Source: Xanthocytophaga flava
GTDB taxonomy: Bacteria > Bacteroidota > Bacteroidia > Cytophagales > 172606-1
Assembly: GCA_030068525.1 (NCBI GenBank)
Contig: JASJOS010000001.1
Span: 310,001-374,000 of the forward strand
Length of the DNA stretch: 64,000 nt
Reading direction: 5' to 3'
Part shown: positions 17,836-27,400 of the stretch, in pieces
Layout of the letters: each line of letters begins with the position of its first letter
Numbering within the stretch: the first letter of the stretch is position 1
Made by a program: the position numbers and the translations under genes
The notes under the pieces: generated by a model
What the model was told of the DNA's origin: nothing
Databases searched by the model: none
The model's input: only the letters and a program-made list of their open reading frames with translations

Positions 17836-19221
17836 CTATTCACTCCTGCCATAAGCAGTAAACCCAATAGGATAAGCACTATCCTGTAACCATAAAATGC
17901 GAGCACCTTTTATACAGGAGAAATACGCATCATAAGTCCTGGGCTTTGCTTCAATATCTGAGAAATAGATTTGCCAGTTAGTAGGAACTTTAAACTGCCC
18001 ATTTGACTTTGCACCCTGAAACTTGATACTTCCTACGAAGCCACTCGCAGAACTAATCTGCCATTGGTAGGAGTTACCAGAGAAAACAAATACCTGAGCA
18101 GAAGAATGTGTATCCATACCAGCACTAGCTCCTGTATAGACATTTACATATTGTGTCATGCCCGAAAAATTGTTTGTCCACTTACCTATAAGGTCAGATA
18201 TAGCCACCCCAAACCGGTTATAACCTGCCATTTTTTGCAGGGGCTCCCATATAGACATACTGACTGTGTTATCAATGACATCATTATCTACTCCAAACGC
18301 CTGAACAAATGTATTTTTATCAGGTGCAACCACTTCTATCCATCCACTTTCTCCACGTTTAAAAAGAACCACATACACTACCTTTCCAGTAGAAGGATCT
18401 GACACATTGCCAGACATAAACATAGGACGCAGATAATCCAGATTTCCGTTAGTAAGCTTAAAGTTTTTCAGATTGCTATATCGTGGTGCCACCAGAATAT
18501 TCCAGGCATTGTTGGCAATTATCTTGACATCAGAACTGGAGACATCAATCCGGTTGGTAGGATAGTGTAACAGCACCTTTAGATTTCCTTTTGCCACCTG
18601 CACCCAGTCAGCCTGCTCTGTTGCTACCCAGCCATCATCAAAGTTGGTAGTAGTGAATTTATAACTACTTTTTACAGGTGTTGCTTTGGGTGTAGTGGTA
18701 GAAGATGCTGCTGCTGGCTTGGTACCGACATTGGAAGCAGTACTCTTTTTCAGACTAACTGTCTCCACAAACCTTTCGATAACAGGCATATAATCCTGGC
18801 TGTTTGTCATAGCCGTGATGCTTACCACACGACTGTTATCACTCATGGTTGTCAGCAATACAGCTGCATCACTATTATTAAACACAAATGTCCCGGACCC
18901 ACCTTTTATCTTCCATCCTGCAGCATCTTGTGTAGTACTCGTTTGCGGGGCTTTGGTAATTTGATAGGGTTTGGCAATCAAATCATTCCATTCACTTGTA
19001 AAATCCTGATCGATAGCCCCCTTGCTGGTAGTACTCCGGTAGACGGAAATTCTGCACCATGTTCTCTTTGCATTATCGACAACAGAATACCCAACCACAT
19101 TCTCCTTAGCTTCTTTCTTCCATCCTTTGGGAGGTGTATAGGTAATCAGATCAAACGTTTCCTGCTGAGAAAAAGCAGATACGGAAATAAAAATGCACAA
19201 AAGGAATACTATATATTTCAT
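17836..19221 (-). CDS. Secreted protein, paralogue of the adjacent gene with a different C-terminal half
   Basis: The 461-residue product has a signal peptide (F-I-S-V-S-A-F-S-Q). Its N-terminal domain (residues about 19-150; Q-E-T-F-D-L-I-T-Y-T-P-P, G-W-K-K-E, S-K-G-A-I-D-Q-D-F-T-S-E-W) is a tandem-duplicate version of the next gene's. The linker at about 160-190 is rich in Ala, Thr, Pro and Ser. The C-terminal half shows F-D-D-G-W-V-A-T and G-K-W-T-N-N-F-S-G motifs, unlike the neighbour. The gap to the next gene is 25 bases, so they share a transcript. Confidence 0.8.
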   Translation of the reverse strand: MKYIVFLLCIFISVSAFSQQETFDLITYTPPKGWKKEAKENVVGYSVVDNAKRTWCRISVYRSTTSKGAIDQDFTSEWNDLIAKPYQITKAPQTSTTQDAAGWKIKGGSGTFVFNNSDAAVLLTTMSDNSRVVSITAMTNSQDYMPVIERFVETVSLKKSTASNVGTKPAAASSTTTPKATPVKSSYKFTTTNFDDGWVATEQADWVQVAKGNLKVLLHYPTNRIDVSSSDVKIIANNAWNILVAPRYSNLKNFKLTNGNLDYLRPMFMSGNVSDPSTGKVVYVVLFKRGESGWIEVVAPDKNTFVQAFGVDNDVIDNTVSMSIWEPLQKMAGYNRFGVAISDLIGKWTNNFSGMTQYVNVYTGASAGMDTHSSAQVFVFSGNSYQWQISSASGFVGSIKFQGAKSNGQFKVPTNWQIYFSDIEAKPRTYDAYFSCIKGARILWLQDSAYPIGFTAYGRSE

Positions 19222-19280
19222 AAGAGTTGCTCAGGCTGATGGTTGAATAAACCTTTTTGTAAAGTATGATGCACCCTCTC

Positions 19281-21422
19281 TTAGTTGGCAGAAACTAAGC
19301 GGGCTGCTGTTTTAGCGGTTGGGGCAAAACGAGCTTCTGTATCTTTCCAGCTTAACTTGATAGGCGCTTCTGATTTATCCTGACAGGCACAGTGTTCCAG
19401 CGCAATGGTTTCCATAGACCTTTCACCTTTTTTAATTCGAAAATCAAATGCTTCAGTGTTTGCAAATGGCAGTTCCAATGTGATTTCATTGAGGCTTTCA
19501 CTTATCACAAATGCCAGAGGCAAAGGAGTATTTTCGGTAGTAGTACCTCCTTCTGTGCATCCACCGCTCACTTCCTGATTTTTATAGCCATCAAAATTAC
19601 TTCCGGATGCAAACACAGTAAGTACTTTCCGGTCTTTGTCCCAACCGTATATAGCAAAGAATTTATTGGTAGCATTTGAGGCATCAACGCTATATGGAAT
19701 ATTGATTTCCGGACTTCCTATTACCTTATTGGAAACACCAAATTGTCCTGGGTTACAGGGGCAGGTGTACGAACAGGACCCACCTGCTTTATAAGTTGCC
19801 TTTGAATCTTTGGCGAATGGATGTGAAGGGATTACATCTGGACTCTCAATAGGCTTGGGGGTTTCACCAGGGGCAGTTCGGTAACGGTGTACATCCGCAC
19901 GAAGGTGAAGCACAACATCCACTGTACGGCTGTAAAACTTTCCGGTTTCACTCCAGGTAAATGGAATGTACCATTCCGTAAGAGGTACACTATTGCTTTT
20001 CTGATCATATGCTTTCACAATTACCTCTCCAGCGGCACCGTTTCCACTTACAGGAATGGTACAGGTAATCTTATCCGGCTTCCACTCATTTACAGTCACC
20101 TTTGTTTCATTGACTGTAACTTCTCGTTTGGCATCTCCGGGGTCAGTACCAAAAATGCCATAAATTGTCAGCTTGCTTGCCAGTTCGTCTATTTCCATAT
20201 AGGCAATACTAGGCTTCAGGCTAACATGTGTGTCTGGTCCAACTGTAGAGGCATGATGTAATACAGCCGTTTCCCCTTCAACAGTTGAGATAGCAAACCC
20301 TTTTTGTATCATATTAGTCATCACAGCGTCTATATCAAACGGACGCTGAGAAGGGGTTTCTTTTGGAATACCGAGATTCGGGTTATTACTCGTATAATCA
20401 GCTCCCAACAAGCGATCAAACAAAAACTTGGCAGACTGATAAGCATCTTTATCCAGTACCCGTTTGCTCCAGCCAATATAGGTAGCCTTTTTTTCCTGTG
20501 CTTTATTTATAAATGCTCCAGCCCACACATCGCCACCCTCGTCCAACATATAGCTGTTACAGGCATCGAGGTAAATAAGTGCATTTTTACCAAAGCTCAT
20601 GTATGTATTTACAAAGTCCTGAGTAATTACATAGTGTGCTTCTTTGATAGGATTTCCTCGTGTAGGCTCATTGTATTTAGCGACCATATATCCCAGTCGT
20701 TTTTTATCCAGATCATCCTTGTACTTAGCTTCGTTTGCTACTGTACAGGAATCTGTAGTCCAAAACCCAATCAATGCATCCGGAAAGTCTTCTCCATCTA
20801 TCGAAAGCTTATCTTTTGGCTTGATACGCCCTCCATGTGTGCTTAGATAAAACACTGCTGTTTCCGCTCCGACACCTTTCAGATTATCAATACTAGCCCG
20901 TTCCTTTTTGATCTGATATCCTGTTTTGGCAATGGCAAATATCCGTTCTAGTTCAGGAGGAGTATCAATAAAAGCAGATCCCATTCCACTGAAAAGGAGT
21001 ACCTTTTTTGTATCAGGCAATTCCGTTTCTCTGGCACTGTTTGCTGGCACTGTAGTCTGTTTGCTCTCAAAAGTTACCCGCCCACTCCTGTCTTCAAAAG
21101 GAGCTTGAGGCCTGTTGTCGACAAACATCACAAAACGACCATCTGTGAAGATAGCCCAAGCATTCTGCGACTCATCATCATAACCCGATGCAATAAACTC
21201 CGGACGGGTTTTAAGCCAGGCAATCAGTTGTTGCCTGGCTTGTGCAGTATCCTCATTCTGTAAGGAAGTATACTTTGCTGTACATTCTGCCAATAAAGTC
21301 ATTCTTTGCTCTGGAGTAATCTCCTGTCCTGTATAGTTACCAGGTCCTAACTCATTGGTTTTACAAGAGTTGTTGATTAGCAAACAAAGCAATAAGACTA
21401 TAGAAGAGAAGAGAGCTTTCAT
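19281..21422 (-). CDS. Caspase-fold (clan CD, CHAT/caspase-like) lipoprotein with IPT-like domain
   Basis: The 713-residue product has a lipobox-type signal with Cys20 (L-I-N-N-S-C). Residues about 138-330 show the clan CD dyad: a hydrophobic strand ending in S-T-H196-G-G, and I-Y-L-D-A-C288-N-S, as in caspase, metacaspase and CHAT peptidases. Residues about 405-470 look like an IPT/TIG beta-sandwich (K-L-T-I-Y-G-I-F-G, W-K-P-D-K-I-T-C-T-I-P-V). The C-terminal region holds several cysteines (S-Y-T-C-P-C-N-P-G). It is probably an outer-membrane-anchored cysteine protease. The neighbours are lipoproteins and secreted proteins of unknown function, so they are possible substrates or partners. The call rests on the dyad motifs and their spacing. 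Confidence 0.78.
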   Translation of the reverse strand: MKALFSSIVLLLCLLINNSCKTNELGPGNYTGQEITPEQRMTLLAECTAKYTSLQNEDTAQARQQLIAWLKTRPEFIASGYDDESQNAWAIFTDGRFVMFVDNRPQAPFEDRSGRVTFESKQTTVPANSARETELPDTKKVLLFSGMGSAFIDTPPELERIFAIAKTGYQIKKERASIDNLKGVGAETAVFYLSTHGGRIKPKDKLSIDGEDFPDALIGFWTTDSCTVANEAKYKDDLDKKRLGYMVAKYNEPTRGNPIKEAHYVITQDFVNTYMSFGKNALIYLDACNSYMLDEGGDVWAGAFINKAQEKKATYIGWSKRVLDKDAYQSAKFLFDRLLGADYTSNNPNLGIPKETPSQRPFDIDAVMTNMIQKGFAISTVEGETAVLHHASTVGPDTHVSLKPSIAYMEIDELASKLTIYGIFGTDPGDAKREVTVNETKVTVNEWKPDKITCTIPVSGNGAAGEVIVKAYDQKSNSVPLTEWYIPFTWSETGKFYSRTVDVVLHLRADVHRYRTAPGETPKPIESPDVIPSHPFAKDSKATYKAGGSCSYTCPCNPGQFGVSNKVIGSPEINIPYSVDASNATNKFFAIYGWDKDRKVLTVFASGSNFDGYKNQEVSGGCTEGGTTTENTPLPLAFVISESLNEITLELPFANTEAFDFRIKKGERSMETIALEHCACQDKSEAPIKLSWKDTEARFAPTAKTAARLVSAN

Positions 21423-21539
21423 GTAGTGTTTGGATAAAAAAATACTCGTCTGTACAATGAATCTGAGCCTGCAATGGGTGTAAAAACGTTCTCAGGAATA
21501 AAACAGGATAAATCTGTTTAATACTATCAGAGAAGCTAG

Positions 21540-22391
21540 CTATTTCAACTCTCCAAGCCATTGCTGAGCAAAATCGCGGGCAGCCATGGTAGGTTCTTTT
21601 CCTGCACGATAAAACAGCTTCCACAAATCACTTTTCTTTTCATACACAGGATTAACAAACTTCTTCTGATTGTACTTGTTAGCTTTTACTTCAGCTGCAA
21701 AATCTACAGAGTTAGCTGTTTCGATTACATTTTTCAGACGCAGGCGAACCATATTAGTATACTTATTATTTTCGTAGTCCTCCTGAGCCTTCTGAATACG
21801 AGCTTCTTCTTTTTTGATGTAGTCATCACCAGAACTGGTATTACCCTGTGCAGCCGCAGTGGCTTTTTGCGGATTCTTCAGATACTCCTGCATTTCTGCC
21901 CAGTCTTCTTTACTCATCTGGTTTTTCATCATATCCATCATTTCCGGATGTTCTTTCAATATCTTAGCCATCTGCTGCTGACTTTCATTCATTTTCTTAG
22001 TACTGGCAGCCATATCTCCTTTCTGCTTTGCGCTCTGTTTTTTCATCTCTTCCAGACGAGCTACATCCCCGGCAGCCTTGGGATCATAAAATCCTTTTTC
22101 TTTCAGATAGGTCTGCCATTCGCTTTTAAATTGCTCTGACTGAACGTATGTTTTTACAATGGCACCCAGAGACTTTACAGCAGCAGCCTGAGACCCTGCT
22201 GGAAGTGATTTTGCTTTCTTTACGAAATTATACAAAGAATATTCGCTCCACGATGGCAGTGTGAATCCGGTTTTGGCACCGTACATGGTCACTTTTTCAA
22301 CTTGTGTCTGCGTAAGATTAAGATCACTTAGTGTATCTGTAGCTTTCCAGGCTACCAATACTATCAAGCTAAGGGAAAGAATAGTTTTCAT
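21540..22391 (-). CDS. Secreted or anchored coiled-coil protein, unknown
   Basis: The 283-residue product begins with a short hydrophobic segment (I-L-S-L-S-L-I-V-L-V-A-W), either a signal peptide or a membrane anchor. Residues about 110-215 are rich in Lys, Glu, Gln and Met and look helical or coiled-coil (M-K-K-Q-S-A-K-Q-K-G-D-M, Q-Q-Q-M-A-K-I-L-K-E-H-P-E-M-M-D). The remainder has no recognised domain. It is the first gene upstream of the caspase-like lipoprotein, with a 117-base gap, so it is either first in the operon or a separate transcript. Confidence 0.72.
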   Translation of the reverse strand: MKTILSLSLIVLVAWKATDTLSDLNLTQTQVEKVTMYGAKTGFTLPSWSEYSLYNFVKKAKSLPAGSQAAAVKSLGAIVKTYVQSEQFKSEWQTYLKEKGFYDPKAAGDVARLEEMKKQSAKQKGDMAASTKKMNESQQQMAKILKEHPEMMDMMKNQMSKEDWAEMQEYLKNPQKATAAAQGNTSSGDDYIKKEEARIQKAQEDYENNKYTNMVRLRLKNVIETANSVDFAAEVKANKYNQKKFVNPVYEKKSDLWKLFYRAGKEPTMAARDFAQQWLGELK

Positions 22392-22578
22392 TGATCCGTT
22401 GTGAGTAAGGGTTGAAGGATTCTGTCAGTAAGGCACTATTTCCAAGCAAACTTACCGGGATTCAACAGTCAGATCAATAGAATAAAAGTTAGGTATAGTG
22501 TTAGTAGTTACCTTTTGATAAAAAGCAGACTAATACAAAATTCGGGATTAAATAATGGTCATTTCTGAAAGAAGCTTC

Positions 22579-22661
22579 TCCTCTTTATTGCCCACCTGAA
22601 AGGATCTTACGCCACGCATGCCACGACTTGGCGGAAAGATCTTTTCAGTGGGCAAGGAGGA
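22579..22661. repeat. Imperfect hairpin repeat (family shared with 32.2, 42.6 and 56.7 kb)
   Basis: An imperfect inverted repeat pairs 22588-22614 with 22629-22655, bounded by ctcct and aggag. The arms contain CTGAAAGGATCTT and its complement, related to the CTTCTGAAAGAATCTT cores of the other hairpins. It lies between two minus-strand genes and has no T-tract in the expected place. The rest of 22392-22762 contains nothing else recognisable. Confidence 0.55.
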
Positions 22662-22762
22662 TGTTTTTTCTTTATATAAGAGACATCACTTCTAAAAAAT
22701 ATGGGATAGGATTAAGGTACGCAGGTATGTCCCTACATTGTCCGAATCTTCAGGACATTCCT

Positions 22763-25450
22763 CTATTCACTCCGCAAACTTTTTGTTGGATTCATCAGAG
22801 CAGCTTTGAGACTTTGAAAGCTTATTGTAAACAGTGTAATGACAATAGACGCTATGCCCGCCAGGCCAAAAATCCACCAGGCTATATCAACCTTATACAC
22901 AAAGTCCTGCAACCACAGATGGGTAGCATACCAGGCTATCGGAGTGGCTACTACTAACGCTATGCCAATCAGTAACAGGAAGTCCCTGGAAAGTAGAAGG
23001 AGAATAGTATATACACTGGCTCCGAGTATTTTCCGTATACCAATTTCTTTCATCCGTTGCTCTGTAGTGAACATAACTAGTCCAAGCAGGCCAACACAGG
23101 AAATGAGGATGGTAATGGCTGTTGCTGTATTGACCAGTTGAGAGGTTTTCTGTTCTTTTTCATAAAACTGTGCAATGGCATCATCTAGAAAAACATAGCT
23201 GAATTTATGATTAGGATAGACTTGTTTCCATGCCTTTTCTATTTCATCAATAGTCGTTTTCACTTCCTGCAGTTCTTTGCTCTTTAGCTTAATGGCTATA
23301 TTTCGGGCTTTGGGAGAGGTAGTGATAAAGGTAGGCGCAATCTTCTCGTGCATACTTTGTTGATGAAAGTCGGCCACTACGCCTACAATAGGATAATACT
23401 TATCACGCCATACTAACTGCTTGCCAATTGCCTCCATCGGGTGTTTGAAACCCAGTGCTTTCACAAACGTAGCATTGATAACAAACTCACTGGCAGTATC
23501 ACTTTTCAGATGACTGCGTCCAGCCAGCAGCTTCATTTCATAAAAGGGAATATACTCTTCATTGCCCATCTTATAGGCTGCATCAAGCTGTACTTCTATC
23601 TTGCCTTTGTATACTACCCGGTCTATCCCATAGTTGATTCCCATAGGTTCCAGTACTTCGAGTATGGCTTTTTCTACACCAGACAGTTGCTGAACCTTGT
23701 TATACAAAACTTCCAGATTATTACCACGGGGGCCTCTGGGAGAGGTAAGGGTTATTACTGCATCTGATTTAAATCCCAGATCTTTGTTTCGCATAAAATT
23801 AAGCTGTCGCTCTACCATCAGTGTACCAATAATAAATATCAGGGATACCGTAAACTGAAATACAATCAACCCTTTACGTAAGTAGCCCTTTTGCCCCCCT
23901 TTCAGTGCGGTTTGTCCCTTCAATGTCAGTGAAGGCAAGTAAGACGACAATATCCAGGAAGGATAAAATCCTGCCAGTAAAGCGGTTGTTACTGTGAGAA
24001 GTAACAGGAATAACAATGTATCTGAGTTCAGTATCTGAAATGTCACCCCATCTGGAACAAAGTTCTGAAATGCAAGCAGTACAGGTTTGGTTAGCAGCAA
24101 GGCAAGAATAATAGCTACCAGTGTAGTCAGCAAAGACTCCATTAAAAACTGAAAGATCAGATTGCGACGATTGCTTCCCAGCACCTTCCGGATTCCTACT
24201 TCCTTGGCCCATTGTGCGGATTGTGCGGTAGCCATATTAATAAAGTTGATTACAGCAATCACCAGAATAAACAATGCAATTCCCATAAGTCCATACAAAG
24301 TAGGCAGGTGAGCTTTGCGGGAATAGTTATCGCCATACTCTGCATTGAAGTGCAGGTCTGATAAGGGTTGTAAGCCTGGGACTATCTTCAGGTCTTTCTG
24401 AAAGTGTGCTTTCGAAAATTGTTGAAACTGGGGTTCCAACTGGGCTGGTGTGGTTCCCTGAGGTAGTTTTACAAACGCTTGTGAGGCTGACCAGATATCA
24501 TCCCATTGTTCAAGATTGATGTTGCCTTTCAGCTTGCTGGCATTGATAGTTGCCAGAGATATAAAATCCGTGAAGGTAAAATCAGTCTGCTGACCCCAGT
24601 CTTTTACAATCCCTGCTACATTGGTTCGGACGGAATCATGGTAAATCACCTCTCTGCCTATCATGGCTTCCAGCGGAATATCACCAAAATATTTGCGGGC
24701 TTTTCGTTCGGATAAAACTACTTTGAAAGGTTCGTTTAAGGCAGTCTTCGGATTACCAATCAGCCAGGTATAGTGAAAGATATCGAAGTAAGAAGGCTCT
24801 GTTAGTATGATTTCAGCCTTATCTACTCCCCATTGGCGTCTTTCCAAACGTTTGGGTTCTTCTTTTCCATCAGGAATCAGTACATCGGTTTCTGTATTGT
24901 GAAAGGCCGCTATTGTCTCTATACCCGATATTTCTTTGCGCATAGCAGCTGGAACGGCATTGGGCAGAAATCCAAAGGGTTGGTCTTCTGCGTTAGGACC
25001 AAAGTGTCCTTTACCAATCAGCCGGTATATCCGTTCCTTATCCGGATGGAAGGTATCATAACTCAGTTCAAAATGTGTGATCAGATAGATCACCATACAG
25101 GCTGTAAGCCCCAGCGTAAGACCAAACAGGTTAATAGCAGTGCTTGTTCTGTGCCGTGTCAGATGGCGAAAAGCAGTTTTCAGGTAGTTGCGTAGCATAT
25201 CCGGAGAGTATATAGGTGTGGAATGATGTGTATGTTTACGCCTTGAGCGTTTAAAAGCAAACGGACGAATAAACCCTGCTACATCCAGCCAGTAGTTCCA
25301 TTGAGCCTTTCGCTTTCCTTTGGTATGTACCTGGTAGGCAAACTCTTCCTGCAGATCGCCTTGTATTTCTTCCAGCAAATCCGGATCACAAAACTGTTCA
25401 AGTAATTTCTCAGCCCATTGCGGAGGGCTAGGTTTGGTAGAGTTATGCAT
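22763..25450 (-). CDS. ABC transporter permease, FtsX/MacB type with N-terminal prefix domain
   Basis: The 895-residue product has a cytoplasmic N-terminal prefix (residues 1-95; P-P-Q-W-A-E-K-L-L-E-Q-F-C and I-Q-G-D-L-Q-E-E-F), then a first membrane helix, a MacB-like periplasmic core, and two FtsX modules marked by K-E-V-G-I-R-K-V-L-G and K-E-I-G-I-R-K-I-L-G-A. This duplicated FtsX layout with permease prefix is widespread in Cytophagales and is thought to belong to transporters of the MacB/LolE type. No ATPase gene is adjacent, so the partner is encoded elsewhere. Substrate unknown. Confidence 0.9.
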   Translation of the reverse strand: MHNSTKPSPPQWAEKLLEQFCDPDLLEEIQGDLQEEFAYQVHTKGKRKAQWNYWLDVAGFIRPFAFKRSRRKHTHHSTPIYSPDMLRNYLKTAFRHLTRHRTSTAINLFGLTLGLTACMVIYLITHFELSYDTFHPDKERIYRLIGKGHFGPNAEDQPFGFLPNAVPAAMRKEISGIETIAAFHNTETDVLIPDGKEEPKRLERRQWGVDKAEIILTEPSYFDIFHYTWLIGNPKTALNEPFKVVLSERKARKYFGDIPLEAMIGREVIYHDSVRTNVAGIVKDWGQQTDFTFTDFISLATINASKLKGNINLEQWDDIWSASQAFVKLPQGTTPAQLEPQFQQFSKAHFQKDLKIVPGLQPLSDLHFNAEYGDNYSRKAHLPTLYGLMGIALFILVIAVINFINMATAQSAQWAKEVGIRKVLGSNRRNLIFQFLMESLLTTLVAIILALLLTKPVLLAFQNFVPDGVTFQILNSDTLLFLLLLTVTTALLAGFYPSWILSSYLPSLTLKGQTALKGGQKGYLRKGLIVFQFTVSLIFIIGTLMVERQLNFMRNKDLGFKSDAVITLTSPRGPRGNNLEVLYNKVQQLSGVEKAILEVLEPMGINYGIDRVVYKGKIEVQLDAAYKMGNEEYIPFYEMKLLAGRSHLKSDTASEFVINATFVKALGFKHPMEAIGKQLVWRDKYYPIVGVVADFHQQSMHEKIAPTFITTSPKARNIAIKLKSKELQEVKTTIDEIEKAWKQVYPNHKFSYVFLDDAIAQFYEKEQKTSQLVNTATAITILISCVGLLGLVMFTTEQRMKEIGIRKILGASVYTILLLLSRDFLLLIGIALVVATPIAWYATHLWLQDFVYKVDIAWWIFGLAGIASIVITLFTISFQSLKAALMNPTKSLRSE

Positions 25451-25956
25451 GGATGTAAAATGGATTGAGTTACTAGCTTGTACTATGTAGATGCCAGTCG
25501 GTTGATATTTGTTCTACTTTTGCTGATCAAATGTTTTGCCAATTTTTAAAAAGTGCTTTTCCAGCGAATTAGCTCATATTTCAGAAGGATTGGTGAATTT
25601 GTGGGTGTTCATTTTAGGACAATATTGTTCAGCATCGGACGCCATTGTAAGCGACTATTTTCCTGTCCTATCGATTTCTTAAAAGACTGATTCAAATTCT
25701 GTTCAAACATGTCTAACAAAAGTTGAGACAGGTTTATCAGTTGGAAATAAAAAATGATCTGTATTCGGATCATTTTTGCGTTTGACCGGAATACCGATCA
25801 CGTTGAAAAAATATTCGAATAATGGTCAATTTCTTCTTTGACCGTTATTCCGTTCATTGACTCTGGTGACTGGAACTACAGTTATGTTTTATAAATATTG
25901 GTATTCAGGTTATATCTGATGAGTATCAGATTTTTGATAGTAGAAGCAGATTGTGT
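25451..25956. other. Intergenic region with a degenerate repeat
   Basis: There is no gene in this 506-base gap. At 25771-25819 it carries a block (tttgcgtttgaccggaatac and following) that recurs at 58608-58656, including ATTCCGATCA-like cores and a GAAAAAATAT tail. A reversed-looking further copy (tttgaccgttattccg) follows at about 25837-25852. These may be further relics of transposon ends. Confidence 0.5.
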
Positions 25957-26436
25957 CTAACTATTCTGCTTGCTGGTGGAAAATAACTGTCTACCTAGCC
26001 AGATGCCACTGTAGATAAGCCCTGCAAATGCTGCTAAAGTAATAGCCATAGGTATTGCCAAACTCTTATATAACACATTAAAAGTAAACTCCTGATCTTC
26101 TCTTTGTATATGCCAGAGAATGAAGAAAAAATATAGTGTATGATACGCCAGCAGGGCGGTGAGTAGAAGTAAAAACCCTGCCGCTATTTTACTACGTTTG
26201 CTCAGATAAGCCAGACCTAACAGACAATATCGGCCTAGAACAAATACTATCCAGAGTAGTACAATGAAGTGAAAGTAACCGATTACAAAATAGGTATCAT
26301 GCAACTGAATGTCAATTACATTTCCCTCGTCTAGTGAGAAACGAACATCAAAAGAAGCGAAAACAATACTTGTAGCAATTCCTAACAAAATACCATTCCA
26401 TAAAAGCTCTTTTCCTAACTTTGTTTTTAGCAGCAT
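25957..26436 (-). CDS. Membrane protein with a COX1-like HDTYF motif
   Basis: The 159-residue protein (ATG 26436 chosen over an upstream TTG) has four hydrophobic segments. The second begins with L-H-D-T-Y-F-V-I-G-Y-F-H-F, which strongly recalls the H-D-T-Y-Y-V-V-A-H-F-H-Y segment of cytochrome c oxidase subunit I. The histidine position of COX1 that binds heme a3 is Tyr here, while the later His is kept. Size and helix number do not fit a complete oxidase subunit, so it is an uncharacterised protein sharing this motif, perhaps a heme- or metal-related membrane protein. Confidence 0.65.
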   Translation of the reverse strand: MLLKTKLGKELLWNGILLGIATSIVFASFDVRFSLDEGNVIDIQLHDTYFVIGYFHFIVLLWIVFVLGRYCLLGLAYLSKRSKIAAGFLLLLTALLAYHTLYFFFILWHIQREDQEFTFNVLYKSLAIPMAITLAAFAGLIYSGIWLGRQLFSTSKQNS

Positions 26437-26585
26437 GAATATCAATACATTGAGGATATTATGTAAAAGAGATGTTAGTAAAGCTATATATATTTTTCTG
26501 TAGAAGATCTAAAACACAAATGTTTCTTTTGACGTGTTTTATGAATTAAAAGTTATTAGGTATTTTCAGTGTTCAGATAAATAGA

Positions 26586-27368
26586 ATGAAGAAAAAGCGA
26601 TTACAGCATCAGGCTAATGTTATTTGTGAGATGTTTTGTGGGTGGAGATTGGAGGAAGATTGCCAGATATTGCTGGAACTAGGAAAAGGAAAGTTAGACT
26701 GTGATATACTCTCTCAAAAGGCCTTTTGTGATGGAGTCGCTAGTGAATTACAGATTGTAAAGGCAATATACCAATGGCTCCAAGCCGACTGGCTACAAAA
26801 TGGATTTGATCAACAGTTGCTACGAGAAGTTAGATTATCCGTTGACTTTCAAGTTGCCAAACAACAAAATATATATAAACAGGAGGTTGTTCACTTTATA
26901 ATCAATTGTAAAAGTGAAATTAGACTAAATGATCATGTCTACATTGCATTCCTCTCTAAAGATTTTGACAGAGTATTGCCTGCTTTGGTTTCCAGGAGCT
27001 TTACCTCTGCAATTCAGTGTACAAGAAAAACGAAACAAGTTGGAGTGGATCCAACTCTGTATATCTGCTTTACAGGAATTTATAGACCTGGATCTGCCGG
27101 AAATGAGGATGCTGAATACATGATGCATCAGATAAACCATTGCATTGATTCTGAGCATCCTCAGTTTATTATTGTTGATTTGCGGGAGTTAGTATATACC
27201 TGGGGAAATGCGATTACACAGGCATTTCGGATAAGATCCTTAAAACAGCAACCATTTGTGGTGCTTATTAGTGAAAAGTCCCAGGCGTTAGATTCTGATT
27301 TCATCAAAGAGCTGGCAGGATGCTCATTTTATCTGGATGAACAAACAGCCTTAGATGTATTGAAGTAA
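26586..27368 (+). CDS. Hypothetical protein, unknown function
   Basis: The 260-residue soluble protein shows no signal peptide or membrane segment. It contains several cysteines near the start (I-C-E-M-F-C) and a C-terminal part with alternating strands and helices (L-Y-I-C-F-T-G-I-Y-R-P-G, F-I-I-V-D-L-R-E-L) that could be a STAS-like or other alpha/beta domain. This is a guess from pattern only. It stands alone between minus-strand genes. Confidence 0.55.
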   Translation: MKKKRLQHQANVICEMFCGWRLEEDCQILLELGKGKLDCDILSQKAFCDGVASELQIVKAIYQWLQADWLQNGFDQQLLREVRLSVDFQVAKQQNIYKQEVVHFIINCKSEIRLNDHVYIAFLSKDFDRVLPALVSRSFTSAIQCTRKTKQVGVDPTLYICFTGIYRPGSAGNEDAEYMMHQINHCIDSEHPQFIIVDLRELVYTWGNAITQAFRIRSLKQQPFVVLISEKSQALDSDFIKELAGCSFYLDEQTALDVLK

Positions 27369-27400
27369 CAGGTTTCTGTAAACAGATCGAAGGAGTAACT

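Noticed and set aside
26929-27123. 64-codon frame in another frame of the 26586 gene
   Set aside because: It is a shadow of the longer 260-codon frame.
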